A stretch of DNA of 64,000 nt from an uncultured Flavobacteriales bacterium (GCA_937901255.1 CALCHN010000044.1:118352-182351); one strand, 5' to 3'; shown: positions 1 to 7,713, counted from the first letter of the stretch. Translations and numbers: made by a program. The notes: generated by a model not told the origin, from the letters alone.

Positions 1-262
1 CGTTTTCGGCACAACACATCCAGCAAGTGGAATAATTTACAATGATGCTTTTGATTTAATTATTGTGCCAGGGTTGGCATTTGATAAAAACAATTACCGA
101 TTAGGTTATGGAGGTGGTTATTACGATAATTTTATTATTAATCATCAAGAGGCAAAGAAGATAGGTATTTTTTATCCATTTCAGGAAGTAGAAAAAGTAC
201 CGACAGAAGCACATGATGTGCAGTTGGATGAGTTGTTGGTGAATAAGGAGATGGAGTGTTAA
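1..262 (+). CDS. 5-formyltetrahydrofolate cyclo-ligase, C-terminal part (partial at window edge)
   Basis: The reading frame is open from base 2 and ends at TAA 260-262, so the gene begins left of the window. The visible 86 residues carry the C-terminal signature of the 5-FCL (YgfA/MTHFS) family: a PGLAFD segment, then RLGYGGGYYD, the nucleotide/folate-binding glycine-rich loop, and a late EAHDVQLDELLV segment. The enzyme converts 5-formyl-THF to 5,10-methenyl-THF with ATP in the cytoplasm. A GTG at 65 is only an internal codon, because the frame upstream continues with family-like sequence (HPASG). Its 3' end overlaps the next, convergent gene by 4 bp. Confidence 0.9.
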   Translation, partial: VFGTTHPASGIIYNDAFDLIIVPGLAFDKNNYRLGYGGGYYDNFIINHQEAKKIGIFYPFQEVEKVPTEAHDVQLDELLVNKEMEC

Positions 263-534
263 AAAAGATAAGCAATAATTAACCCTATTATCATTAAGGT
301 AATTTGTATAACCCACTTATATTCTCTTTGAACAAATATATAAGCTTTTGAAAAAAATAAATTCCAATTAAATTTTAAATATATCTTTAAGAATTTTAAA
401 TCATAAAATTTTGGCTTTTCAGCTTTAGCTCTTCTTATTGAGTTATTACGAGCAATATCAGTAGCTCTAATATAAGGTTGAATAGAATTTTTATCTAATG
501 ATTTTATCCAAACTTGATTATTTATTATTTTCAT
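259..534 (-). CDS. small hypothetical protein with C-terminal membrane helix
   Basis: A 91-residue protein of unknown function. The N-terminal 50 residues are Lys/Arg/Asn-rich and probably cytosolic. About residues 72-90 form one hydrophobic helix (ITLMIIGLIIAYLF) that ends at the C-terminus, like a tail-anchored protein. It is convergent with the folate gene and overlaps its end by 4 bp. The ATG at 534 is the only good start. It resembles the 22155-22454 protein in layout (basic segment with EKP, then a C-terminal helix), but I cannot show homology. It may be spurious, given its length and AT-rich codons. Confidence 0.5.
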   Translation of the reverse strand: MKIINNQVWIKSLDKNSIQPYIRATDIARNNSIRRAKAEKPKFYDLKFLKIYLKFNWNLFFSKAYIFVQREYKWVIQITLMIIGLIIAYLF

Positions 535-700
535 AGACTAGTTGTAATTAATTGTTTATAGCTATTAAATTTTCATTGTTTAACAAAAATAAATAAGGAA
601 ATTCTAACAATTAGAATTTTTATCTATCACATATCTAAAAAATCTTAGAGATTAAAATTTTAAGATTTAAAAATGAAGAATTAGATAAAATTTTATAGGA

Positions 701-768
701 ACTCTCCCCCTGACCCCATCTCTTTAAAGAGAGGGGGAAAAGTTATCGTAAGATAATTAGGGGTGAGT
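701..768 (+). repeat. double-hairpin palindromic repeat, copy 1
   Basis: A C-run arm and a hairpin CTCTTTAAAGAG are followed by a second hairpin GTTATCGTAAGATAAT, then GGGGTGAGT. The same architecture recurs at 30826-30896, 37977-38046 and 62241-62307. This copy is in the same orientation as the 62241 copy. It looks like a REP-type element and sits between a small membrane protein gene and the SRP RNA remnant. Confidence 0.8.
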
Positions 769-804
769 CTGATAAAGTGAAAACACAAAACACAAAGATT
801 CACA

Positions 805-944
805 CCACTAATGGCTGAAAGTACTGTAAATAAAAAGTTTTTTGGGAGAAAAAAGTGGGCAAGCTACTTACATCGCACCGCTCAACCACCTATCCTTGCT
901 CTGTTCCCAGCCTGGGGAAGTTCAGCAGGAGCTGGTCGTATAAG
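805..944. repeat. left attachment site (attL), 140-bp direct repeat
   Basis: This stretch matches 13953-14092 over 140 bp without indels. Bases 834-944 are identical in both copies (111 bp). The only differences are at 824, 831 and 833. Weaker similarity extends outward to about 778 (and 13926 on the right). The right copy lies next to a tyrosine recombinase gene, so the pair is best read as the att sites of an integrated island. The repeat contains 90 nt of the SRP RNA gene plus its terminator and 3' flank. Confidence 0.88.
855..944 (-). pseudogene. SRP RNA 3' remnant (5'-truncated)
   Basis: It is identical to nt 11-100 of the complete SRP RNA at 14003-14102. The first 10 nt are missing: here the sequence runs into an unrelated GGGTTTCC instead of the ACTTGCCCAC that closes the terminal helix. 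No TAnnTTTG promoter box replaces the one of the intact gene. The apical domain (CAGG-CUG-GGAA-CAG-AGCA on the minus strand) and the T-run terminator remain. It is therefore a displaced 3' fragment left by integration, probably not expressed or folded as SRP RNA. Confidence 0.85.
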
Positions 945-1244
945 GGGTTTCCTGTTTATTGAAACTACTTTGGAGCATATTTGGGGATTTTTAGAGCAAA
1001 ACCTCTTTCTATCAGTTACTATGTTGGGTTATAAATTAGAGAACCAAAAAACAGACTATTAGTAGTAAGATCCAAGGTATTATGTCTATCCGCATTATAA
1101 TTTTTGATGTGATGAACTTCTTAACTGTTGAATGAAACATAACACACTAAAACCACTTTCATCTTAAAGTAGCCCCATGAAAACTGTAAAGAACTTGTGT
1201 AAAAAAGGACTGAAACATTACTTTTTTTTAACCAATTAGAGGTA
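945..1244. other. gene-free stretch inside left island end
   Basis: No plausible gene is visible on either strand. It contains a short inverted repeat (GTTTC...GAAAC at about 947-965) and, at 1026-1047, one of three island copies of a motif ending AGAGAACCAA (the others are near 3615 and 3661). Such motifs near an attachment site could be recombinase or excisionase arm sites, but this is inference. Confidence 0.5.
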
Positions 1245-1973
1245 CTATATTAGGTTTGATTTATAAGGCTGTTGAGTTCCAAAAACTTCTTTATTCTTCT
1301 CATAAGTAAATTTGTAGTGTATATTTACTTCCCAAAAATTACTACCTAATATACTATTTGAAGCTATATTATCTAAAGTTGCATAAAGCTGAATAACTAA
1401 GTCTTTTTGTTTCCATATTAATACATGTGAATTAGACTCTTGTCCTTCTGTTTCATTTGGGTTTCCATACTTACTTGAATACATGGCTATAAGCTTTTCA
1501 AGGTCTTCACTTAATACTCTTCTAATTCTTTGTGTTGTGGTTATGTTATCTTTGTTTTCAACAGAACTATTTCTCCCTAAATTAGTGTTTGAAATACTCA
1601 AAGAAACATTATTAACTACTTCTTCTCCAATCATATTTCTTTCTACTGAAATGGATGGAAATGCAACTACAGATGTTGTGGGTATATTTAATGTGCCATT
1701 ATACCATTTGTAGGTAGTTAAATCTTGTGAAAATAAAATATAGCAAGGTTGTTTGTCTATGCTATCCATAAGTAATATATCTTCATTGTTTTTTAATAAA
1801 GCATCTTCCTCATAAGGTTCTCCTAATGTAATTCCTAGAACTGTTTCAGGATAGTTATAGACATCTTCTGCTGGCTTATTTTCTTTTATATCAATAGCAG
1901 TATCACTATTGTTTAGATGTTGTTCACAGGATATAAAAAGAAAAAATGTTATTATAGTAAATAGTTTATACAT
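1245..1973 (-). CDS. hypothetical lipoprotein
   Basis: A 242-residue protein with a short hydrophobic signal and a lipobox (FLFISC, Cys16), so it should be lipidated and membrane-attached after export. The mature part starts acidic and Asn-rich and has no domain I recognise. A segment near residues 44-55 (VLGITLGEPYEEDALL) and the later YGNPNE segment recall small Bacteroidota lipoproteins in which 'xxGIxLGxs' precedes a Lys/Tyr-rich sheet domain, but that is only an impression. It lies 22 bp downstream of another lipoprotein gene on the same strand, so the two are probably cotranscribed as island cargo. Confidence 0.75.
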   Translation of the reverse strand: MYKLFTIITFFLFISCEQHLNNSDTAIDIKENKPAEDVYNYPETVLGITLGEPYEEDALLKNNEDILLMDSIDKQPCYILFSQDLTTYKWYNGTLNIPTTSVVAFPSISVERNMIGEEVVNNVSLSISNTNLGRNSSVENKDNITTTQRIRRVLSEDLEKLIAMYSSKYGNPNETEGQESNSHVLIWKQKDLVIQLYATLDNIASNSILGSNFWEVNIHYKFTYEKNKEVFGTQQPYKSNLI

Positions 1974-1994
1974 GATTGTTCTATGAAAAAAAAA

Positions 1995-2822
1995 TTACTT
2001 AAACCATAAAGCATGATCCGCATAAGATAATTGTAATCCTGCTGAACAAGACAAAACATTAATACAGTATAAGTCTGTATCATGTACAGAAGTTATATTG
2101 CCTATAGTCATTGTGCTTGAACAATTTATGGTGTTAGCATTATTAGTATTAGATATATTTCTGATTTGTAATAATAGGTAGTTATTAGGAGCAGTATTTG
2201 CTACAATTGTACCACTATATGAAAGTTGACCAGTAGTAATTGGAATAAATATATTGTTGCCTACATCCCAACTTTTTTGAATTTTTATTTCTAACTCTCC
2301 ATTTGTAGGATATGGAGTAGCTAAATTAACTTGCCAATTAATATTTTCAGTAGCCCCATAAGTAGGGGCTGTATTTGTATAAAAGTAATCCGCTCCTAAG
2401 TAGTTGGTAGAACCACCACTATAAGATAATTGTAAATCAGTTGTTGTAAGTGTTTCAACATAATATCCATTAAGACTATTAGAAGTTGCATTATAAGAGT
2501 AACCAGTTCCTGAAAGATTTGGGTAGGAACAATCAGTTAGGTTTCCTAACATTTCATAATATCCAGGAAGATTTTGAATTGGATTAGAGGTTAAGTCAAC
2601 TTTACAATTTGCACCAGTATAAATTTCAGTATTTAAACCTGCTCCTTTATATGGGCGATATGTTTTATACCATAACCCTTGAAAATCTGATGTTGATATA
2701 GCTGTTGTATTACCACCACCTCCTGATGGAGCAGCAGTAGGAGTTGGTGAATTACTTTGTTTTGAACATCCACTTAGAATTATTAAACCAGTTAACAGAG
2801 TTGTATAAAGTATCTTTTTCAT
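1995..2822 (-). CDS. hypothetical lipoprotein with Thr/Pro/Gly linker
   Basis: The open frame reaches 2879, but the start at ATG 2822 gives a standard lipoprotein signal (MKKILYTTLLTGLIILSGC, Cys19). A TATATTTG -7 box at 2865-2858 lies just upstream, which argues against the longer start. The mature protein begins with a Ser/Thr/Pro/Gly linker and continues for about 230 residues with many Asn, Thr and Tyr, consistent with a beta-rich surface protein of unknown function. Two Cys pairs are scattered (LTDCSYP, NCSS, LYCINVLSC). It is transcribed away from the XRE regulator at 2923, which may control it. Confidence 0.75.
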   Translation of the reverse strand: MKKILYTTLLTGLIILSGCSKQSNSPTPTAAPSGGGGNTTAISTSDFQGLWYKTYRPYKGAGLNTEIYTGANCKVDLTSNPIQNLPGYYEMLGNLTDCSYPNLSGTGYSYNATSNSLNGYYVETLTTTDLQLSYSGGSTNYLGADYFYTNTAPTYGATENINWQVNLATPYPTNGELEIKIQKSWDVGNNIFIPITTGQLSYSGTIVANTAPNNYLLLQIRNISNTNNANTINCSSTMTIGNITSVHDTDLYCINVLSCSAGLQLSYADHALWFK

Positions 2823-2857
2823 AATATAATAGTTGTTGGTTAAGAAGTTAAGTACTA

Positions 2858-2887
2858 CAAATATACAATAATCTATCATATATGATA
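2858..2887 (-). promoter_or_regulatory. promoter of the lipoprotein gene with a palindromic operator
   Basis: On the minus strand, 2865-2858 reads TATATTTG, a perfect Bacteroidota -7 box for the lipoprotein gene starting at 2822. About 9 bp further upstream, 2874-2887 is the perfect 14-bp palindrome TATCATATATGATA, which covers the expected -33 area. The divergent gene at 2923 encodes an XRE-type regulator, the natural candidate to bind it. Binding is inferred. Confidence 0.55.
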
Positions 2888-2922
2888 TGCTTCTAACAAA
2901 GAATTGTATAGACCTTTGATTT

Positions 2923-3144
2923 GTGTTAGATGAGAAAAAATATCAAGAAGCATTACATCAACTAGGCATAAACCTACGTCAAGCTAGAAAAGTAAAAGGA
3001 TATACTCAAAGAGAAGTTGCAGATAGGTGTGGTATGGAAGAAAACAATTATGGTAGGTTTGAAAAAGGACAAACTAACCCAACTTTTAAGTCTTTGATGT
3101 TGATTTGCTCTGTTTTAGAAATTGACCTCAAAGAACTCCTTTAA
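2923..3144 (+). CDS. XRE-family transcriptional regulator (HTH)
   Basis: A 73-residue, single-domain helix-turn-helix protein of the Cro/C1 type. Residues about 14-70 hold the five-helix fold: LGINLRQARKVKGYTQREVADRCGM is followed by a recognition helix segment (EENNYGRFEKGQTNP) and the closing helix (LMLICSVLEIDLKELL). It has no ligand domain. The start is GTG at 2923, with no ATG in the right place. It is divergent from the lipoprotein gene, with a perfect 14-bp palindrome between them (2874-2887), so autoregulation plus control of the lipoprotein pair is likely. It overlaps the next convergent gene by 4 bp. Regulators this small are also typical of R-M control proteins; the hsdM gene begins 1.4 kb downstream. 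Confidence 0.85.
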   Translation: MLDEKKYQEALHQLGINLRQARKVKGYTQREVADRCGMEENNYGRFEKGQTNPTFKSLMLICSVLEIDLKELL

Positions 3145-3467
3145 TTAGTGTCCTGTAAACAAGCCCAGTCTTCATCATCAATACCCAACCAATCTGCTTT
3201 CCACTTCTTACCAATTAAACTTTGCACTACTACAAAATCAGTAGAAAAGTGCTGTACTTCATCATAATGCAGCCCATTTGCAATAAGTTTTTCACAGTAT
3301 TGATCCAAGATATTAGAATCCATAAAACCAACTCTTGTTAAATGTTCATCATCCACATAAGAAGCATTAGGCACATCAGTTTTGTACTGAACTAATCCAC
3401 CTTTATACTTTTGTTGTATGACCTGCTTAGGAATAACAACACTAAAAAATTCTATTGGTACTGCCAT
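3141..3467 (-). CDS. hypothetical protein of the island
   Basis: A 108-residue soluble protein without signal peptide or membrane helix. It starts MAVPIEFFSVVIPKQVI and has an acidic, Trp-containing C-terminus (KADWLGIDDEDWACL). I do not recognise the family. It is convergent with the XRE gene (4-bp overlap). A minus-strand terminator-like hairpin lies 22 bp upstream of its ATG, so transcription into it may be attenuated or must start between them. Confidence 0.7.
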   Translation of the reverse strand: MAVPIEFFSVVIPKQVIQQKYKGGLVQYKTDVPNASYVDDEHLTRVGFMDSNILDQYCEKLIANGLHYDEVQHFSTDFVVVQSLIGKKWKADWLGIDDEDWACLQDTN

Positions 3468-3488
3468 AATTTAGAAATTAAAATTAGG

Positions 3489-3517
3489 AAAAAAAAAGAG
3501 GTTTTCAGTACCTCTTT
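3489..3517 (-). terminator. hairpin with T-run upstream of the 3141-3467 gene
   Basis: On the minus strand the stem AAAGAGGT / ACCTCTTT with a 7-nt loop is followed by a run of T (plus-strand A 3489-3497). This has the form of an intrinsic terminator pointing left. No minus-strand gene lies to its right until well beyond hsdM, so it either ends a non-coding transcript from the 3.5-4.5 kb gap or acts as an attenuator in the leader of the small gene. Confidence 0.6.
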
Positions 3518-4503
3518 AACTGGCTTTCGTTTCAGATGCTTTTAAACTATGGCAGCTTCTCAAAAAAATGCTAACAAATACATACACCATTACAAACTAG
3601 TCAATAAAAATAATGGGCTATAAAAAGAGAACCAATTTAAGAACTATCAAAAAGAATTATGGGTAATATATAAGAGAACCAATTATAAACTTTTAAACTT
3701 AAATAGTGTAAACTTAAAGTTATAGCTATATAAGTTTATTAGTGAAGAATGTGATAGCTTACTTCTAAAGTTTAAGATTAGCTTGTTTATCACTTCCTAA
3801 CCACTCATTCACATAGAATCATTTTTTTACTATACCTATTATATTATCAATTTCATAAAATGAAACAATGGGGGGTAGGAAGATATTTAAAAACATAGGG
3901 GGGGTGTTTTATAGGAGGTATTGTCTCTTTCTAATATATAATTTTAACTATAGCTATATAGTTCAACTTTATTTTACTAATTGACACTTAAAACCTGTTA
4001 TATCAATAGTTTAATGTTTAATTTTACATTGTAGCTCCTGATAAAACAGGAACACCCTAGAGGGCTCCATTGGGGTAGTTATAGGGTCAGAAGTTGGATT
4101 GTAATCTGCATCCTTGAAATAACAGGAAAACATAGCGGAGGAGTTTTCTCCAATAGCTGCAAAAAATTGCTTACATATAAAGCTTGGTGCTGGGTTGGAA
4201 TAGCTGCTAATGCTGGTGAATTAACACTGATTACCAAACCAATCCTAAGGTCATACGTAGCACTGCCAAGTGGAAGTTGTAAGTTTAAGAGTAAAGTACA
4301 GAATCTTTAAAATGAAGCTAGTACTAAGGGGGTTCTTATATTCTGTTGTAAAGATCTTTAAGTCTGAACCTACCAACATCACTTTAATATAGTAAAGATA
4401 CAAGTAGATCTAAATAATATCCATGTTTACTTTTTGAATAATAATCCTATGTATTTAGTATAAAATAGATATTTTTACCCTCACTTAATATTTAGGCTAA
4501 ATT
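3518..4503. other. nearly 1-kb gene-free stretch upstream of hsdM
   Basis: No convincing start-to-stop gene is visible. The left half (to about 4000) is very AT-rich and carries two copies of a motif ending AGAGAACCAA. Bases about 4030-4330 are visibly less AT-rich and contain a 91-codon frame (4035-4310) without a start codon. That part could be a decayed gene or a structured RNA; I cannot decide. The bases before hsdM contain no perfect TAnnTTTG box, so its promoter is unassigned. Confidence 0.5.
3615..3682 (+). repeat. two direct copies of an AGAGAACCAA-type motif
   Basis: Bases 3615-3635 (GGGCTATAA then AGAGAACCAA) and 3661-3682 (GGGTAATA then AGAGAACCAA) are imperfect direct repeats starting 46 bp apart. 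A third copy is at 1026-1047 (GGGTTATAA then AGAGAACCAA). All three are in the same orientation and inside the island. Possible roles are regulator sites or recombinase arm sites. Confidence 0.5.
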
Positions 4504-5979
4504 ATGATAACAGGAGAATTAAAATCACAAGTAGATAAGATATGGTTAGCATTTTGGAGTGGTGGGATCACTAACCCTCTTTCTGTAATAGAGCAATTCA
4601 CCTATTTATTGTTCATTAGAAGACTAGATGAAAGACAGTTATTAGCAGAGAAACAAGCTAGTATTACTAAAAAGCCTATTGAAAATCCTATTTATACAGT
4701 GATCCAAAAAGAATTAAGATGGAATTCTTTTAAGAATAAAGATCCAGAAGTAATGTTAGATTTGTTTACAAAGCCTTTGGTAGATAACATGAGTGTTTTT
4801 GACCACATGAAAAATGTTGGAGATAAAGTGGGTGTTTTTGCCAAATACATGAAAGATGCTACTTTCTTAATCACTAAACCAAGATTACTTTCTCAGTTGG
4901 TGGATCTGATAGATCAGATTAAAATGGAGGATAGAGATACTAAAGGAGATCTATATGAGTACCTACTTTCTAAAATAGCAACTGCCGGAACAAATGGACA
5001 GTTTAGAACTCCAAGACATATTATTAAAATGATGGTGGAAATGGTAGAACCTAAAGAGGATGATACCATTTGTGACCCATCATGTGGTACAGCAGGTTTC
5101 TTAATGGCATCAGGAGAATATTTTCATGAGCATAAAAAAGAGTTGTTTAATGATAAGAAGTTCAGAGAACACTACAACACCAATATGTTTACAGGAATAG
5201 AGTTTGATTCTACTATGTTGCGTATTGGAGCTATGAACTTACAGTTGCATGGTATTGAAAATCCTAACCTGATTGATAAAGATGCTTTAAGTGAAAGCAA
5301 TGCTGATATTAGAGATCAATTCTCTTTAATTCTTGCTAACCCTCCTTTTAAAGGTAGTTTGGATTATGATAGTGTAGAAAGCTCCATTTTAAAAACAGTT
5401 AAGACTAAGAAAACAGAATTGTTGTTTTTAGGGTTGATGTTAAGAATGTTAAAAACAGGGGGGAGGTGTGCTGTTATTATACCTGATGGGGTGTTGTTTG
5501 GAGGATCTAATGCTCATAAGCAGATAAGACAAGAAATTATAGAAAAACATAAATTGGATGCTGTTATATCTATGCCAAGTGGTGTATTTAAACCTTATGC
5601 AGGAGTAAGTACCGCAGTATTGTTGTTTACCAAAACCAATAGTGGTGGTACAGATAAGGTGTGGTTTTATAATATGGAAGCAGACGGGTACAGCTTAGAT
5701 GATAAACGTGCTGAGATTAAAGATAATGATATCCCAGACATTTTACACAGATACCACAACTTAGATAAAGAAGCAGGTAGAAAAAGAACAGATAAAAGCT
5801 TTTTAGTGCCTTTTAAAGAGATACAAGATAATGAGTGGGATCTTTCCATAAATAAATACAAAGAGATTGAATATGATGAAGTAATCTATACAGATCCACA
5901 TGACTTGATAAAAGAGATTGAAACACTAGATAAGGAGAGAACAGCAGCTTTAACTAATTTAAAAAAGATGTTGGGATGA
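4504..5979 (+). CDS. hsdM: type I restriction-modification system methyltransferase subunit HsdM
   Basis: A 491-residue N6-adenine DNA methyltransferase. Residues 1-130 form the HsdM N-terminal helical domain (ITGELKSQVDKIWLAFWSGG, LFIRRLDE). The Rossmann methyltransferase core follows, with the SAM-binding motif I DPSCGTAGFL near residue 190 and the catalytic motif IV NPPF near residue 279. Length and order match the family. Two copies with one HsdS form the modification enzyme that methylates host DNA at the bipartite target. The gene overlaps hsdS by 4 bp (ATGA), so translation is coupled. It appears intact. Confidence 0.96.
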   Translation: MITGELKSQVDKIWLAFWSGGITNPLSVIEQFTYLLFIRRLDERQLLAEKQASITKKPIENPIYTVIQKELRWNSFKNKDPEVMLDLFTKPLVDNMSVFDHMKNVGDKVGVFAKYMKDATFLITKPRLLSQLVDLIDQIKMEDRDTKGDLYEYLLSKIATAGTNGQFRTPRHIIKMMVEMVEPKEDDTICDPSCGTAGFLMASGEYFHEHKKELFNDKKFREHYNTNMFTGIEFDSTMLRIGAMNLQLHGIENPNLIDKDALSESNADIRDQFSLILANPPFKGSLDYDSVESSILKTVKTKKTELLFLGLMLRMLKTGGRCAVIIPDGVLFGGSNAHKQIRQEIIEKHKLDAVISMPSGVFKPYAGVSTAVLLFTKTNSGGTDKVWFYNMEADGYSLDDKRAEIKDNDIPDILHRYHNLDKEAGRKRTDKSFLVPFKEIQDNEWDLSINKYKEIEYDEVIYTDPHDLIKEIETLDKERTAALTNLKKMLG

Positions 5980-7121
5980 ACGGATGGAAAAATATTAAAT
6001 TAGAAGATGCTCTTAACTATGTACAACCTACAAAACATATAGTTAAAAGTACTCTTTATGATAATTCTTATGATATACCTGTTCTTACTCCTGGAAAATC
6101 TTTTTTACTTGGTTTCACCAATGAAAAAGAAGGAGTTTATGAAAATGTGCCTACTATAATTTTTGATGATTTTACTACAGCTTTCAAGTATGTTGACTTT
6201 CCTTTTAAGGTAAAATCATCTGCAATGAAAATGTTAGAAACCACATCAGATGATTATGATATTAAGTTTCTCTACTACCTAATGCTTACTCTAAAATATG
6301 AAGCAGAAGAACATAAAAGATATTGGATTTCAAAATATTCTCAACAATTTGTAAGTGTCCCTCCACTAGAACAACAAAAAAAGATAGTAGCCATATTAGA
6401 TGCAGCAGATGAATACAGGCAAAAAACTAAAGCCCTTATAACCAAATATGATGAGCTTACACAAAGTTTGTTTTTGGATATGTTTGGTGATCCTGTGAGT
6501 AATCCAAAGGGGTGGGATATCCAAACTATTGAGAATATTACTAATAAAGAAAAAGGTTCAATAAAAAGAGGACCATTTGGAGGAGCATTAAAGAAAGAAA
6601 TATTTGTTGAAGAAGGTTATTTAGTATATGAACAATATCATGCTCTAAATAATGATTTTGAATTTGCAAGATACTATATAGATGATGCTAAATTTGAAGA
6701 ATTAAAAGGATTTTCTGTGAAGTCAGGAGATATTATTATAAGTTGTTCAGGAGTATACTTAGGAAAGTTAGCAATTATACCAAAAGATGCAAAAGAGGGA
6801 ATCATTAACCAAGCACTATTGAAAGTTAGTTTGGATCAATCAAAAATGACTAATCACTTCTTTACCTACCATTTTAGACAAAAGAACTTTAGAGAAACAT
6901 TTTTTGATGCTAATAGAGGTGCAGGGATTCCTAATTTTCCGCCAATGAGTGAATTTAAAAGATTTCCATTTATTGTACCACCAATTGAAGTTCAAAATCA
7001 GTTTGAAATGAGAGTTCAAGCTATAGAAGCACAAAAAGCACTAGCACAAACTAGCTTAGCTAAAGCAGAAGAATTGTTTAATAGCCTATTACAAAGGGCA
7101 TTTAAAGGGGAGTTGTTATGA
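5976..7121 (+). CDS. hsdS: type I restriction-modification system specificity subunit HsdS
   Basis: A 381-residue DNA-recognition subunit. TRD1 spans about residues 1-125 and ends with VSVPPLEQQKKIVAILDAADEYRQKTKALI, the first conserved helical spacer. TRD2 follows at about 175-330 (GWDIQTIENIT ... NFPPMSEFKRFPF), then the second spacer (VPPIEVQNQFEMRV to the end, FKGELL). TRD1 is somewhat short but both half-sites seem served. The target sequence cannot be read from the protein. The start overlaps the hsdM stop. After it comes a promoter/operator region and then the TAC module rather than hsdR. Confidence 0.95.
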   Translation: MNGWKNIKLEDALNYVQPTKHIVKSTLYDNSYDIPVLTPGKSFLLGFTNEKEGVYENVPTIIFDDFTTAFKYVDFPFKVKSSAMKMLETTSDDYDIKFLYYLMLTLKYEAEEHKRYWISKYSQQFVSVPPLEQQKKIVAILDAADEYRQKTKALITKYDELTQSLFLDMFGDPVSNPKGWDIQTIENITNKEKGSIKRGPFGGALKKEIFVEEGYLVYEQYHALNNDFEFARYYIDDAKFEELKGFSVKSGDIIISCSGVYLGKLAIIPKDAKEGIINQALLKVSLDQSKMTNHFFTYHFRQKNFRETFFDANRGAGIPNFPPMSEFKRFPFIVPPIEVQNQFEMRVQAIEAQKALAQTSLAKAEELFNSLLQRAFKGELL

Positions 7122-7143
7122 ATTGTATAAAAAATGTTAAAAA

Positions 7144-7199
7144 AATTAACTTAAAAGTGTATTTTTGCTTGTAATTAACTTAAAAGTGAATATATTTGC
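7144..7199 (+). promoter_or_regulatory. tandem promoter/operator repeats of the TAC module
   Basis: The 16-mer AATTAACTTAAAAGTG occurs twice, at 7144-7159 and 7173-7188, exactly 29 bp apart. Each copy is followed by a -7-like box: TATTTTTG at 7160-7167 and TATATTTG at 7191-7198. The second box has a TTG at 7169-7171 with 19-bp spacing, a good Bacteroidota promoter. The repeats are probable operator sites for the HTH antitoxin encoded at 7714. They give the three internal genes their own promoter inside the R-M operon. Confidence 0.65.
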
Positions 7200-7710
7200 C
7201 ACCATACATATAGCAATTTCTTTTGAAAAAGTAACATATTACACTATAAAATATGAAGACCAAATACATACTGAGTTTGAAAAATTCGTACTTAATCACC
7301 AGTCAAATGATGAAATTAAACAAGAGTTTAATGACCTGTTGGCATTGATTAGAAGACTTGGAGTAGAACAAGGTGCTAAACCAAAATATTTTTCAAGACA
7401 TGAAAGAAAAACTGAGGCTCTTCCCCCTGATTGGAAACAATTATCAAAGCAAGATAGAAGGTTGCATGTAAAGTACCAACATAACTTAAGACTTTACTGC
7501 ATGAGAATTACTGATGAAATAGTATTCTTGTTTAATGGAGGAGTTAAAACACTTGGTCCAATTACAGCAGAAGAATGTGCTGTAGTTAGAAGACACTTTA
7601 GAAATGCAAACAAACTTGCACAAACAATAGAAGAAGCAATTAAAAACAAAGAAATAGAGTTAAACGGATTAGAATTGGTTTTTGATCAAGACTATGAACT
7701 AATAATGTAA
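7165..7710 (+). CDS. putative RelE/HigB-like toxin of a TAC module
   Basis: The best-conserved part is the C-terminal half: NLRLYCMRITDEIVFLFNGGVKT (residues about 111-133) resembles the beta-sheet core of RelE/HigB-superfamily mRNA interferases, and a basic RRHFRNANK helix follows. The identification rests on this pattern and on the neighbours: an HTH antitoxin starting 4 bp after the stop, then a SecB-like chaperone. The N-terminus is uncertain. The frame opens at TTG 7165, has a GTG at 7186, and lacks an ATG; both lie inside the promoter repeats, so a non-canonical start (ATA/ATT near 7204-7216, giving a protein of about 165 residues) is possible. Predicted to inhibit growth when the antitoxin is lost. 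Confidence 0.75.
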   Translation: MLVINLKVNIFATIHIAISFEKVTYYTIKYEDQIHTEFEKFVLNHQSNDEIKQEFNDLLALIRRLGVEQGAKPKYFSRHERKTEALPPDWKQLSKQDRRLHVKYQHNLRLYCMRITDEIVFLFNGGVKTLGPITAEECAVVRRHFRNANKLAQTIEEAIKNKEIELNGLELVFDQDYELIM

Positions 7711-7713
7711 AAG

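Noticed and set aside
811..1062. 83-residue plus-strand frame beginning at the left repeat
   Set aside because: Its first two thirds overlap the SRP RNA copy on the other strand, and the same bases are repeated at 13959-14092 with a different continuation. It is not a gene.
4035..4310. Frame without start codon whose translation weakly recalls ribosomal protein L2 motifs (ITGKHSGG and a later LPSG)
   Set aside because: The resemblance is short and needs gaps and frameshifts, and the order of motifs would require a large deletion. It is more likely chance; kept only as a note on the gene-free stretch.
3518..4503. Retron, group II intron or tmRNA in the gap upstream of hsdM
   Set aside because: There is no reverse transcriptase gene anywhere in the window, no intron domain V signature and no tmRNA end pairing was found.
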